Source: JABDQA01 sp963824415 (GTDB lineage Bacteria > Desulfobacterota > Desulfobulbia > Desulfobulbales > Desulfocapsaceae). Taken from it: a stretch of DNA of 64,000 nt. The notes under the pieces were generated by a model. It worked only from the letters and a program-made list of their open reading frames with translations, had not been told where the DNA came from and ran no database searches. Location of the stretch: positions 310,001-374,000 of the forward strand of contig CAWGPM010000005.1 of NCBI GenBank assembly GCA_963824415.1, given 5' to 3'. The position numbers and the translations under genes are program-made. The stretch's first letter is position 1. Every line of letters starts with the position of its first letter. Positions 26,913 through 36,168 of this stretch are shown here, piece by piece.

Positions 26913-28622
26913 ATGCCTTTTTTCATCCTGCCCAGAGCAGACAGCCAAGTAACACTTGGTGATCTGATGAAGCAGCAGCTCTTCTGGCTGCTGCTGCTGC
27001 GCATCGTTTTATATACGCTGATCATGGTGATCAGCCTGGTCCTGCTCGATGAGCGGTTCGAAGCCATCGTCATGCCGCCCAGCCTGCTGGTCCTCTTTAC
27101 TCTGATCGTCTATTTGACCACCATTATTTCAGCTTTTACCCTGCTGCAGTCAGACGGCAACTATCGCCGCTTCGGTTTTATCCAGACCCTGCTCGATGCA
27201 GTCTTCGCCTCGGTGCTGGTCTACCTGACCGGCGGATCCTACTCCATATTTTCTGCGGTCTACTTTTTCCCGATTATCTCCGGCGGCCTGCTGATCCCCT
27301 TCAAGGGCGGGCTGATCGGTGCAGCCTCATCGACCTGTCTCTATGCGCTTGTCCTGGCACTGGAGTTTTTCGAATTTCTGCCCGATTACATTCTCCATAT
27401 ACGCTCGGTACAAACCCTTGATTTATTAAATATCTCCAACGAGTTCGCCACCAAAGGACTGAGTTTTTTTCTAGCCGCCTTTATCAGTGCGATGTTCGGC
27501 TCGATGCTGCGCTCAACCACCAGGGAGTTGTCCAGCACCAAGGATGAGTTCGACCGGCTCTCGCTGCTCTACAAAAGAATCTTCGAAAATATAACCACCG
27601 GTATCATTACCGTGGACGGCTCCCGGATCATTACTTCAGCAAACAACGCCACCGCAGGCATAACCGGTTATCCGCCTGCGGAGATAATCGGGCTGGAACT
27701 GGAAAAACTGTTTCCAGGCCTCGATATACACAGCCACTCGTTCAGAAACGCCTGCGATTTCGAGCGCAAGGACAAACAGAAGATACGGCTCGGCTATGCC
27801 CATACCGCACTCCACCATCAACAGGGGCTTGCCGAGAACGACCGGTCCCCCGAAGACGACATCACCATCATCACTCTCAAAGACATCAGCGAAATAGAAC
27901 GTTTAGAAGCCCAGATGAGACAGGCGGAGAAACTGGCTGCGATAGGCATGATGAGTGCCTCCATCGCCCACGACTTCAGAAATCCGCTGGCCGCAATATC
28001 GGGCTCGGCTCAGGTTCTGGCGGAAGAGTTCAGCCAGCGCGGCAGTCGGGATCTGGCCAACTATGAACTGACCAAAATAATCATCCGGGAATCAGACCGG
28101 CTGGCCAACACCATCACCAATTTTCTCAAGTTCGCCCGACCTGAGAACCTCGACCGAGACTGGTTTTATTTACTTCACTGTTTGCAGGATGTGCTCCAGG
28201 TCTGCCGGGCCGATCGGCGCTGGCCCTCGTCCTGCGAGGTCGCCATCGAGGTCGAGCCCAAATTTCGTGTTTGGGGAGATGAGAAGCAGCTCTTCTCGGT
28301 GATCTCCCAACTCATCCTCAACGCCCTGCCGTTCTGCCCGAAAGGCCATGAACATCTGCAGATCAGCGCTACCTCGATTGATCCGATAAACGGGCGGCAC
28401 CACAGTCTTATCAAAGTCTGTGACAACGGCAGCGGCATCAGCAGCACGGACCAGAAAAAGATCTTCGAGCCGTTTTTCACCACCCGTGCAGACGGCACCG
28501 GACTGGGGCTTGCGATTGTGAAACAGATTATCGAGGCGCACAATGGCTCGATTACTTTAGAGCAGTCTGAAGATGGCAGAACCTGCTTTGGTCTTCGACT
28601 GCCTGAGGAAAGTGACGATTGA
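26913..28622 (+). CDS. Membrane sensor histidine kinase, PilS-like
   Basis: The 569-residue inner-membrane kinase has about six N-terminal membrane helices (about 20-190, including TGGSYSIFSAVYFFPIISGG as in PilS). A PAS domain (ENITTGIITVDGSRIITSAN, about 225-330) follows, then HisKA (ASIAHDFRNPLAA, phosphorylated His near 350) and HATPase (CDNGSGIS, TTRADGTGLGLAIV). The H-box has HD where HE is usual; Asp can serve in the same phosphatase motif. It follows its response regulator by 8 bases and ends tail-to-tail with murA only four bases away. An internal ATG at 26967 is an alternative start. Confidence 0.9.
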   Translation: MPFFILPRADSQVTLGDLMKQQLFWLLLLRIVLYTLIMVISLVLLDERFEAIVMPPSLLVLFTLIVYLTTIISAFTLLQSDGNYRRFGFIQTLLDAVFASVLVYLTGGSYSIFSAVYFFPIISGGLLIPFKGGLIGAASSTCLYALVLALEFFEFLPDYILHIRSVQTLDLLNISNEFATKGLSFFLAAFISAMFGSMLRSTTRELSSTKDEFDRLSLLYKRIFENITTGIITVDGSRIITSANNATAGITGYPPAEIIGLELEKLFPGLDIHSHSFRNACDFERKDKQKIRLGYAHTALHHQQGLAENDRSPEDDITIITLKDISEIERLEAQMRQAEKLAAIGMMSASIAHDFRNPLAAISGSAQVLAEEFSQRGSRDLANYELTKIIIRESDRLANTITNFLKFARPENLDRDWFYLLHCLQDVLQVCRADRRWPSSCEVAIEVEPKFRVWGDEKQLFSVISQLILNALPFCPKGHEHLQISATSIDPINGRHHSLIKVCDNGSGISSTDQKKIFEPFFTTRADGTGLGLAIVKQIIEAHNGSITLEQSEDGRTCFGLRLPEESDD

Positions 28623-28626
28623 TCTG

Positions 28627-29901
28627 TTATTCTCTCTCTTTCCAGACCCGCGCTCCGAGCCCGGTCAATTTGGCCACCAGATTCTCATAGCCCCGTTCGA
28701 GATGATAGATTCGTGAAATTTCGGTGCGGCCCGAAGCTGCCAGAGCGGCTATAACCAGAGAAGAACTGGCCCGTAAATCGGTAGCCATGACCCGGGCCCC
28801 GCTCAGGCCATCAGGTCCCCGTCCGCTGACAACCGCTGAATTGCCTTCAATCTGAATTCTGGCTCCCATCCGCCGCAGTTCAGCCACATGCATAAAGCGA
28901 TTTTCGAAAATCGTCTCCTTGATCACGCATATTCCGGAACTCAAGCTCATCAGAGCCATGAACTGAGCCTGCAGATCAGTCGGGTAACCGGGATAGACCA
29001 TGGTTTTGATGTCGACGCCCTTGAGCCGCGACCGCCTGTCCGGGTCCATACCAATGGTAATCGAGCGCTCTGAGGTGTTGATATCGGCCCCGGCCTCGGT
29101 GAGCTTGTCGAGCAGCGCCGGAAGATGCTTGGGCTGGCAGTTGCTCACCGTGGTTGATCCCCCTGCTGCTGCCACGGCAATCAGGTAGGTTCCTGTTTCT
29201 ATACGATCTGGAATGATTTCGGTTTCTGCACCATGCAGATGTGAGACGCCGGTGATGGTAATCTGGTCACTTCCCCTGCCCTCGATGTCAGCGCCCATAT
29301 GGATGAGCATATCGATCAGATTGGCGATCTCCGGTTCTCGGGCCGCATTTTTCAGAATGGTTGTGCCCTTGGCAAGCACGGAGGCCATCAGCAGGTTTTC
29401 AGTAGCGGTGACAGACGGGAAATCAAAGTGAATCGTTGTACCCTGCAGCCTGCCGTCGCTTATTGCTTCCACATAGCCATGTTCCAGATTGCATCTCACC
29501 CCGAACCGCTCAAAACCGGCAATATGAAAATTTATAGGCCGCACCCCGATGGCGCAGCCCCCGGGCATCGAAACCTTCGCCCGGCCCAGCCGACCGAGCA
29601 GCGGCCCAAGAACCAGCACCGAAGCGCGCATGGTCTTTACCAGGTCGTAAGATACCTCTGCATAGGCGATATCGGTACATTCTATGAAAAGGGTCGAGCC
29701 CTCCCGCCGCCAGGTTGCGCCAAGTTCACCAAGCAGTGACAATATGGTCCTGGTATCACGCAGATCGGGAACATTTTTCAGAACATGGGTTCCCGGTGCC
29801 AGCAGGGTGGCCGCGATAAGCGGCAGGGCAGCATTCTTGGCGCCGCTGATGGGCACCGTTCCCTGCAGCGCTCTGCCTCCCTCTATGACAAGTTTTTCCA
29901 T
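28627..29901 (-). CDS. murA: UDP-N-acetylglucosamine 1-carboxyvinyltransferase
   Basis: Transfers enolpyruvate from PEP to UDP-GlcNAc, the first committed step of peptidoglycan synthesis and the target of fosfomycin. The protein has 424 residues. The N-terminus KLVIEGGRALQGTVPISGAKNAALP is canonical, and the catalytic Cys116 lies in MPGGCAIG, so it should be fosfomycin-sensitive in principle. GYPTDLQAQFMALM and the late ERGYENL are also family marks. It lies 9 bases after prmC at the end of the rpmE-prfA-prmC-murA run. Confidence 0.97.
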   Translation of the reverse strand: MEKLVIEGGRALQGTVPISGAKNAALPLIAATLLAPGTHVLKNVPDLRDTRTILSLLGELGATWRREGSTLFIECTDIAYAEVSYDLVKTMRASVLVLGPLLGRLGRAKVSMPGGCAIGVRPINFHIAGFERFGVRCNLEHGYVEAISDGRLQGTTIHFDFPSVTATENLLMASVLAKGTTILKNAAREPEIANLIDMLIHMGADIEGRGSDQITITGVSHLHGAETEIIPDRIETGTYLIAVAAAGGSTTVSNCQPKHLPALLDKLTEAGADINTSERSITIGMDPDRRSRLKGVDIKTMVYPGYPTDLQAQFMALMSLSSGICVIKETIFENRFMHVAELRRMGARIQIEGNSAVVSGRGPDGLSGARVMATDLRASSSLVIAALAASGRTEISRIYHLERGYENLVAKLTGLGARVWKERE

Positions 29902-29910
29902 AACTCGCAG

Positions 29911-30813
29911 CTACGTGGTCTGATCATTCATGGTTCGCCTGATATGAGCGACCCGGTCCCTTCCAGAATAATCCAGCAGAATCGTTACCGGTGCAAATAT
30001 CTGCTGTCTCACGCTGTCATCCAAAAGAGACCTGAGCGCATCTCCCTGAGCACAGCCAATCTCGATAAAACAGTCGCCTCCCGGACACAGCAGTGCGGGC
30101 AGCAAAGAGCAGATCTGCTCTATCTGGTCCAACCCGGAAGAGCCGCCATCGAGAGCAAGATGCGGTTCATAACCGCTGACTTCGGGTTCGAGGTGCTGTT
30201 CGATATCTTCCCTGCAGACATAGGGCGGGTTGCTGACCACCAGTGAAAAGGGAGACGCACCTGAGAAACAGCAGCTCAGATCTCCCTGAACCAGCGCCAC
30301 CCGTTGCGCTACCTTATGCCTGACCGCGTTCTGTCTGGCGATGGCGAGAGCCTCGGCTGAGATATCGAGCGCCACAACTGAGCGGCCGAGTTCCCGGGCC
30401 AGCACAATAGCGATAACCCCGCTGCCGCAACACAGATCCAGGATGGGGCCCGGCGGCAGATCCCGGTTTCTCCGGGCCAGTGCAGATTCTATCAGAAATT
30501 CCGTTTCCGGCCTCGGAATCAACACAGCCGGCGTGACCAGAAAATTCAGCGAGAAGAACTCGCGCTCCCCGGTTATATAGGCCACCGGCTCGCGCTGCAG
30601 CCTGCGCTTGATCAGCTCGCTGAAGCGCTGACACTCTGAGCCGCTCAAACACTGATTTCCGGCCAGATAAAGCGCCGTTCTGGTTTTCTCGAGACAGTAT
30701 CCAAGCAGCAGTTCAGCCTCGCTGCGGGCAGATTCGATGCCGGCCCCTTCCAGTGCCGCCGCGGCTTCCTGCAGGATGTCGACAATGAGCCGCTGATCCT
30801 GCCTGTCCTTCAT
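29911..30813 (-). CDS. prmC: Peptide chain release factor N5-glutamine methyltransferase
   Basis: Methylates the glutamine of the GGQ motif in release factors 1 and 2, raising termination efficiency. The 300-residue protein has an N-terminal helical domain (AYITGEREFFSLNF at its end), IPRPETEFLIE, the SAM site DLCCGSGVIAIVLA and the catalytic NPPY. ATG 30813 is chosen because GGGGGAG lies 7 bases upstream; an in-frame ATG at 30891 would overlap prfA. It directly follows prfA, whose product is its substrate. Confidence 0.95.
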   Translation of the reverse strand: MKDRQDQRLIVDILQEAAAALEGAGIESARSEAELLLGYCLEKTRTALYLAGNQCLSGSECQRFSELIKRRLQREPVAYITGEREFFSLNFLVTPAVLIPRPETEFLIESALARRNRDLPPGPILDLCCGSGVIAIVLARELGRSVVALDISAEALAIARQNAVRHKVAQRVALVQGDLSCCFSGASPFSLVVSNPPYVCREDIEQHLEPEVSGYEPHLALDGGSSGLDQIEQICSLLPALLCPGGDCFIEIGCAQGDALRSLLDDSVRQQIFAPVTILLDYSGRDRVAHIRRTMNDQTT

Positions 30814-30856
30814 TGCCAGGCTCCCCCTCAATAAACTCCGATAGACACCGATACCA

Positions 30857-31927
30857 TTACCTGACGCGCTTGAGCTTTTCTTCCTGATCATGCAGGTTCA
30901 GCGGCACAATGACCTCATCGAGCTTGCCGTTCATTATCGACTCGAGTTTGTAGAGCGTCAGGTTGATGCGATGGTCGGTGAGCCTTCCCTGGGGAAAGTT
31001 ATAGGTCCTGATGCGCTCGCTACGATCACCACTTCCGACCTGGCTCTTACGATCCTGGGAGATCTGGTCGTGGCGCTCCTGTTCGAGCTGGTCCAACAGG
31101 CGGGCACGCAATACCGTCAGAGCCTTGGCTTTATTCTTGTGTTGCGACTTCTCATCCTGACAGGTGACCACCAGGCCGGTCGGCAGGTGTGTGATCCGCA
31201 CCGCTGAATCGGTTGTGTTCACACTCTGTCCGCCGGGGCCCGAGGAGCGGTAGACATCGAATTTCAACTCGTTCATATCGATATCCAGATCGACTTCATC
31301 CGCTTCGGGGAGAATTGCAACAGTGACCGCCGAGGTATGGATTCTGCCTTGAGCCTCGGTCTCAGGGACGCGTTGCACCCGGTGAACGCCACTCTCGAAT
31401 TTGAGTTTGGAATAGACCTGCTCTCCGCTGATCATGGCGATCAATTCCTTGAAACCGCCGATACCAAGCGGACTCGAACTCATCACTTCAACCCGCCAGT
31501 TCATCGACTCGGCATACCGGCTGTACATTCTGAACAAATCACCAACAAAAAGCGCAGCTTCATCACCGCCGGTTCCGGCCCGGATTTCCAGGAAAATATT
31601 CTTGTCGTCGTTGGGATCTTTGGGCAGCAGGAAGAGCTGGATGTCGTTTTCCAGCTTCTTGCGTTGTTCGATCAGCTCATCGAGCTCAAGGCCAGCCATT
31701 TCACGGAGTTCCACATCCTCCGTTTCATCATGGGTGATGGACCGGTTCTCGGCGATCTGCCGCTCCAGTTTGCTGTGACGCTCCAGCAACTCCGAGAGCC
31801 TCGACAACTGGGCATGCTCTTTTGCCAGGACCTGATACTGTTTCTGATTGTTGATCAGGGAAGGATCGGAAAGGCGCCCTTCAAGCTCCGCCAGGCGGTC
31901 TCCGATATCATGGAATCGATCCAGCAT
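30857..31927 (-). CDS. prfA: Peptide chain release factor 1
   Basis: Reads UAA and UAG stop codons and triggers peptide release. The 356-residue product has the universal GGQ loop (SSGPGGQSVNTTDSAVR, near residue 230), the PxT-type recognition region PETEAQGRIHTSAVTVA and KSQVGSGDRSERIRTYN. ATG 31927 is preferred over a TTG six codons upstream, with GAGAGAAG just before it. It lies downstream of rpmE and its terminator. Confidence 0.97.
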   Translation of the reverse strand: MLDRFHDIGDRLAELEGRLSDPSLINNQKQYQVLAKEHAQLSRLSELLERHSKLERQIAENRSITHDETEDVELREMAGLELDELIEQRKKLENDIQLFLLPKDPNDDKNIFLEIRAGTGGDEAALFVGDLFRMYSRYAESMNWRVEVMSSSPLGIGGFKELIAMISGEQVYSKLKFESGVHRVQRVPETEAQGRIHTSAVTVAILPEADEVDLDIDMNELKFDVYRSSGPGGQSVNTTDSAVRITHLPTGLVVTCQDEKSQHKNKAKALTVLRARLLDQLEQERHDQISQDRKSQVGSGDRSERIRTYNFPQGRLTDHRINLTLYKLESIMNGKLDEVIVPLNLHDQEEKLKRVR

Positions 31928-31979
31928 ACAACTTCTCTCAAGCAATTAGGGCAGATAGATGAGCCTGCACGGTGCAGCA

Positions 31980-32022
31980 CAAAAAGAAAAGTCCACAGCA
32001 ATGAGACTCACTGCTGCGGACT
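31980..32022 (-). terminator. Rho-independent terminator after rpmE
   Basis: On the minus strand, an 11-base stem AGTCCGCAGCA / TGCTGTGGACT (one G-U pair) with an 11-base loop is followed by TTTTCTTTTT. It lies 44 bases past the rpmE stop codon and before prfA. A second 7-base hairpin (CGATACC/GGTATCG, 32030-32056) sits just upstream. Confidence 0.8.
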
Positions 32023-32066
32023 GCACATCCGATACCTTCCTGAGTGGACGGTATCGGTAGATCGAG

Positions 32067-32288
32067 TTATGCGTTATCTTTAGATTCGTAATGCTGGGCG
32101 TAGCGTCGGCGGAATTTTTCAATTCGCCCGGCGGTATCCACCAGTTTCTGCTTGCCGGTAAAAAACGGGTGACAGGCAGAACAGATCTCCACTTTCAACT
32201 CGGGGAGAACCGATCCGATCTCGAATGTACTGCCGCAGGCGCATTCTGCGGTGATGGTTTTATATTCGGGGTGTATATCTTTTTTCAT
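32067..32288 (-). CDS. rpmE: 50S ribosomal protein L31 (zinc-binding type)
   Basis: The 73-residue L31 of the large subunit. MKKDIHPEY is the usual start. The zinc ligands are present (two cysteines in ECACGS and two in EICSACHPFFTG), so this is the C+ form that needs zinc. It has its own candidate promoter upstream and a strong terminator downstream, so it can be transcribed separately from rho and prfA. Confidence 0.97.
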   Translation of the reverse strand: MKKDIHPEYKTITAECACGSTFEIGSVLPELKVEICSACHPFFTGKQKLVDTAGRIEKFRRRYAQHYESKDNA

Positions 32289-32355
32289 CGTCTTACCTTA
32301 CCCTCCGGGTGCCTCATGATCAAATGTTCGCAGCTTCAATAAAACAAAGACCCAC

Positions 32356-32384
32356 ATAATACCCATACCAGAGCTAAAAAGCAA
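32356..32384 (-). promoter_or_regulatory. Candidate promoter for rpmE
   Basis: On the minus strand TTGCTT (32384-32379), a 17-base spacer, TATTAT (32361-32356). The transcript would begin about 60 bases before the rpmE ATG. Confidence 0.45.
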
Positions 32385-32440
32385 GTCTATTCAATTTCTG
32401 AATGCTTCAATCTGGTTTTACTGGCGGCGAATGAAACGCA

Positions 32441-33694
32441 TCAGCCGTTCATCGAATCGAGAAAATCCTGGTTGGTTTTCTGCTGTCTGAGTTTGTCAAC
32501 CAGAAATTCCATCCCGTCCGCCGGGTTCATCGAGGCGAGCAGCTTGCGCAGAATCCATATGCGGTTCAGGACATCTTCCTTGAGCAGCAGGTCTTCCTTC
32601 CTGGTCCCTGAACGTCTTATGTCGATGGCCGGGAAAATCCGCCGGTCGGCCATTTTACGATCGAGGATCAGTTCCATATTGCCGGTACCTTTGAATTCCT
32701 CGAAAATCACCTCGTCCATTTTCGACCCCGTTTCGATCAAGGCGGTGGCCAGGATGCTCAGGCTGCCACCTTCTTCGATGTTTCGGGCCGCACCAAAAAA
32801 CCGTTTGGGACGGTGCAACGCATTAGCCTCAACCCCGCCAGAGAGAATTTTACCGCTGGCCGGAGTAACCGTATTATAGGCCCGGGCCAGACGGGTGATC
32901 GAATCGAGCAGAATGACCACATCTTTCTTGTGTTCGACCAGTCGCTTGGCTTTTTCAATGACCATTTCGGCCACCTGAATATGCCGTTGCGGCGGTTCGT
33001 CAAAGGTTGAACTGACCACCTCAGCAGCCTTGACACTACGCTGCATTTCGGTGACCTCCTCAGGCCTTTCGTCAATAAGCAGGACGATGAGATACACTTC
33101 TTTGTGATTGCGGACGATCGAGTTGGCAATTTTCTGCATCAGCACGGTCTTACCTGTACGAGGCGGAGACACCAGCAAGCCACGCTGCCCTTTGCCGACC
33201 GGCGCGAACATATCCATTACCCGCATGGAAAAATTGTCAGGCTGCCATTCAAGGTTGAATTTTTCATCGGGATGCAAGGGGGTGAGATTGCCGAAAAGCG
33301 TCTTCTGCTTGGCCGCTTCGGGGGGATCGAAGTTGACGCTTTCTACCTTGAGCAGGGCAAAATAACGTTCGCTCTCCTTCGGGGCACGCACCAGGCCGTC
33401 GATCACATCGCCGGTTCTGAGATTGAGTCGACGAATCTGAGATGGAGAGACGTAGATATCATCCGGCCCGGGCAGGTAGTTGTAGTCAGGAGCACGCAGA
33501 AACCCGAATCCATCCGGCAGAATCTCGAGAACTCCGTTGCCGCGCAGTTTACCCTCTTTGTCGGCCTGGGCCTGGAGGATTGCGAAGATGAGCTCCTGTT
33601 TGCGCATGGAACTGTACCCATCGACCTTCAAAGTCCGGGCATGCTGCACTAATTCTTCAATCTTTTTGAGTTTGAGTTCAGCCAGATTCATCAC
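32441..33694 (-). CDS. rho: Transcription termination factor Rho
   Basis: Hexameric RNA helicase ending transcription at non-translated RNA. The 417-residue protein has the N-terminal helical domain (NLAELKLKKIEELV), the RNA-binding cold-shock-like fold (LPDGFGFLRAPDYNYLPG), Walker A SPPRTGKT and the Q/R-loop region SGGVEANALHRPKRFFGAAR. GTG 33694 is the likely start because AGGAG lies 9 bases before it; the next codon is ATG. A 38-codon frame lies just upstream. Confidence 0.97.
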   Translation of the reverse strand: MMNLAELKLKKIEELVQHARTLKVDGYSSMRKQELIFAILQAQADKEGKLRGNGVLEILPDGFGFLRAPDYNYLPGPDDIYVSPSQIRRLNLRTGDVIDGLVRAPKESERYFALLKVESVNFDPPEAAKQKTLFGNLTPLHPDEKFNLEWQPDNFSMRVMDMFAPVGKGQRGLLVSPPRTGKTVLMQKIANSIVRNHKEVYLIVLLIDERPEEVTEMQRSVKAAEVVSSTFDEPPQRHIQVAEMVIEKAKRLVEHKKDVVILLDSITRLARAYNTVTPASGKILSGGVEANALHRPKRFFGAARNIEEGGSLSILATALIETGSKMDEVIFEEFKGTGNMELILDRKMADRRIFPAIDIRRSGTRKEDLLLKEDVLNRIWILRKLLASMNPADGMEFLVDKLRQQKTNQDFLDSMNG

Positions 33695-33726
33695 GCCTGC
33701 ATTCTCCTAATAAAAAATCAGCAATG

Positions 33727-33843
33727 TTAAATGGATTTGACCAACAGGTGGTCAAGATCACGTTGTGAAATACGGCCCTGAAGAATTACCCGTCCAACGT
33801 TCTTCACACCCGGATGGGCGGCCGGAAATGAAGCCGTAGCCAT
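33727..33843 (-). CDS. Possible 38-residue leader peptide upstream of rho
   Basis: An ATG at 33843 opens a 38-codon frame ending TAA, 32 bases before the rho start. The product begins MATASFPAAHPGVKN and has mixed, GC-ending codons much like neighbouring genes. Its ribosome site is weak (AGG about 12 bases upstream). E. coli rho has a short leader peptide gene (rhoL) in the same position, which is the only functional hint. No sequence similarity is claimed. It may equally be a remnant or chance frame. Confidence 0.35.
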   Translation of the reverse strand: MATASFPAAHPGVKNVGRVILQGRISQRDLDHLLVKSI

Positions 33844-34088
33844 CGCAGAGGACCTGAATTTGTTGTGTATGATTGTGTTATAAAAAATTCGGATGGTATT
33901 GAGGTTTGAAAAAGTGATTTATGTTCAGTAACACGACTACTGCCAGTTCGTTTGAAGATGCCTTCAGCGCCTGGGTTTTCCAGGGAATGAATGAATTAAT
34001 TGCTGATCATTTCAGGCGGGAGTCCGTCATTGAATTATTTTTCTTATACGTGCTCTTCTGGTGGGTGTCAAGTATTTTAACCATTTTT

Positions 34089-34700
34089 TCAAGAATTTGC
34101 TGAACCGCTGCAATGCGGTTTCAATTCCCTGCCCAAAGCCTCGATCTGGGCGTCGGTCCGTGCCTGAGGGCCATCATTGTCGATGACCCGGTCGGCACGG
34201 CTGCATTTTTCGTCCGGGTCCATCTGAATCTCCATTATGCGCTCGACTTCGGTGCGGTCCACCTGGTCGCGCTCGGCCACACGGCTGAGCGCGTTAGCGC
34301 GGGAGACAGACACACAGATGATATAGTCGAAGTCGCTCTGCCAGCCGCTCTCAAAAAGCAGGGGAACCTCTGCCACCGCACATGTATCAGGGGCCAGAGA
34401 CACACGGGCCTGGTTCAGGCGCTGCCGGACCAGCGGATGCAAAATCTCTTCGAGCACCCTTCTGAGACCCTGATCCTGAAAAGCGGCGTCGCGCAGACGG
34501 GGGCGATCGATGTCTCCGGCCTGGGACAGATACGCCTGCCCACCCTGCCTCACGAAGGCCAGATACCCTGGCTGGCCTTTCTCGAGCAGCTCGCGGCAGA
34601 TTGAATCGGCGCTCAACACCGGCGCGCCAAGGAGCCGCCCGAGTCTGACCGCCACATAGCTCTTGCCACTGCCAATCGTTCCAGTGACGCCAAGCAGCAT
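34089..34700 (-). CDS. coaE: Dephospho-CoA kinase
   Basis: Last step of coenzyme A synthesis, phosphorylating the ribose 3'-hydroxyl of dephospho-CoA. The 203-residue protein starts MLLGVTGTIGSGKS (P-loop), has LSADSICRELLEKGQPGY and VAEVPLLFESGW, and ends in the lid and helical segments. The ATG shares its A with the rluD stop codon (TAATG), so it is translationally coupled to rluD. Confidence 0.95.
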   Translation of the reverse strand: MLLGVTGTIGSGKSYVAVRLGRLLGAPVLSADSICRELLEKGQPGYLAFVRQGGQAYLSQAGDIDRPRLRDAAFQDQGLRRVLEEILHPLVRQRLNQARVSLAPDTCAVAEVPLLFESGWQSDFDYIICVSVSRANALSRVAERDQVDRTEVERIMEIQMDPDEKCSRADRVIDNDGPQARTDAQIEALGRELKPHCSGSANS

Positions 34701-35647
34701 TAGGCAGTCTCCAGATCACTCAGGATCGAGGCAAAATCTTCAGGCAGATCCGCTTCGACCTCGATTTCATTTCCCGTGTCAGGGTGAAAAAAACACAGTT
34801 TCCAGGAATGCAGCATCTGCCTCGAAAACATATTGTTAGTCCGGTTCGGGCCATAGAGCCGGTCTCCGGCAACCGGATGGCCGATGGAGGCCATATGCAC
34901 CCGTATCTGATGGGTTCTTCCGGTCTCGATCTGCACGTCCACCAGAGTGAAACCAGCCTCAAATTGCTGTAATCGCTGCCAACTGCTGGCCGCGTAGTTG
35001 CCATTCTGCTCGCTGACTGACATCTTCTGCCGATGCACCGGATGCCTGCCGATCGGCGCCACGATTCTACCGCTGTCGCGCTCCAGCGAACCATGCACCA
35101 GAGCAAGGTAGCGTTTACGCACCCGCCTGTTCTTGAACTGTTCGGCGAGGCTGATGTGTGCTTTTGCGGTCCTGGCCACAACCATGACCCCGGAGGTGTC
35201 CTTGTCGAGCCGATGGACGATGCCCGGCCGAAACGGTTCTCCGATAGCACCGATATCGGAGTAACGGTGCAGCAGACCGTTTATCAGTGTCTGGTCGGCA
35301 TTGCCGCTACCGGGATGTACGACCAGTCCCGCCGGCTTGTCAATGACGATAAAGGATGGATCTTCATGCAGAACGCCAAACTCGATCTTCTGGGGCTGGG
35401 GTGGTCCGGGAGGTGATTCAGGCTCGATCTGTGCGCTTATACTGTCATCTGTTTTCAGGCGGTAGCTGGCCTTGACCAGCTTGTTGTTGACCCTTACCTG
35501 CCCCGACCTGATCGAAGCGCTGAGTTGGGATCTGCTCAGTTCGGGGATCTTCTGGGTGAGAAATTGATCCAGACGGACACCGTGCAGTGCTTCCGGCACG
35601 GTTATCGAAATTGTATCCGGATCCTCATTAAACCAAGGCTTTTCCAT
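34700..35647 (-). CDS. rluD: 23S rRNA pseudouridine synthase, RluD family
   Basis: Converts uridines to pseudouridine in 23S rRNA (helix 69 in E. coli RluD). The 315-residue product has an S4 domain (RLDQFLTQKIPELSRSQL, about 25-85) and the RluA-type catalytic domain with the nucleophile Asp in HRLDKDTSG, plus LETGRTHQIRVH-like ETGRTHQIRVHMASIG. Whether it is RluD or another RluA-family enzyme cannot be settled by eye. It is joined to coaE by a TAATG overlap. Confidence 0.92.
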   Translation of the reverse strand: MEKPWFNEDPDTISITVPEALHGVRLDQFLTQKIPELSRSQLSASIRSGQVRVNNKLVKASYRLKTDDSISAQIEPESPPGPPQPQKIEFGVLHEDPSFIVIDKPAGLVVHPGSGNADQTLINGLLHRYSDIGAIGEPFRPGIVHRLDKDTSGVMVVARTAKAHISLAEQFKNRRVRKRYLALVHGSLERDSGRIVAPIGRHPVHRQKMSVSEQNGNYAASSWQRLQQFEAGFTLVDVQIETGRTHQIRVHMASIGHPVAGDRLYGPNRTNNMFSRQMLHSWKLCFFHPDTGNEIEVEADLPEDFASILSDLETA

Positions 35648-35688
35648 ACAGCCGTTGATTCATGTTCTGAAAAATCTAAGGTGATCGA

Positions 35689-36168
35689 TTATGAGAAAAT
35701 CTTTTCTATCTTGCGGCTGATTTTGTCTTCCTCGACATTCTGGGCTATCGACAACTCTCTGACCAGAAGTCCTTTCGCGGTATCGAGCATCTTACGTTCG
35801 CCGTAAGACAGATCTTTATCCACACTCAATAGAAACAGATCCCGCAACACCGCCGCTACCTCGAAAATCGAACCGGTTTTGATCTTTTCCATATACTCGC
35901 GATAGCGCCGATTCCAGGTCTGAGAATCGACCTCGATTGCCCGGTCTCTGAGGATGTTAAGGACCTCGGAAGCCTCCTTCTTGTTGACGATGGACCTCAG
36001 TCCCACATTTTCGCTACTGGAGGTGGGGATCATGATTCTCATAGAGTTGCCGATGATCTCAAGAACATAAAATGTCTGATCAATCCCTGCAACCTGCTGG
36101 GTCTCTATTGCTCTGATAACGCCGACCCCGTGAGCCGGGTATACTGCCATGTCTCCTTCAGTAAACAC
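35689..36168 (-). CDS. CarD/CdnL-family transcription regulator
   Basis: The 159-residue protein binds RNA polymerase beta and stabilises open promoter complexes, often at rRNA promoters. The N-terminal Tudor-like domain is clear (EGDMAVYPAHGVGVIRAIE, ending in MRIMIPTSSSENVGLR), as is the helical DNA-binding half (SQTWNRRYREYMEKIKTGS, YGERKMLDTAKGLLVRELS). GTG 36168 is the start, with AGGGAG 6 bases upstream. It is the first gene of a possible carD-rluD-coaE unit. Confidence 0.93.
   Translation of the reverse strand: MFTEGDMAVYPAHGVGVIRAIETQQVAGIDQTFYVLEIIGNSMRIMIPTSSSENVGLRSIVNKKEASEVLNILRDRAIEVDSQTWNRRYREYMEKIKTGSIFEVAAVLRDLFLLSVDKDLSYGERKMLDTAKGLLVRELSIAQNVEEDKISRKIEKIFS

Noticed and set aside
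33921..34103. 60-codon plus-strand frame ending inside the 3' end of coaE, with one hydrophobic helix
   Set aside because: No ribosome site, it overlaps coaE, and it lies antisense to the rho upstream region; too weak to annotate.
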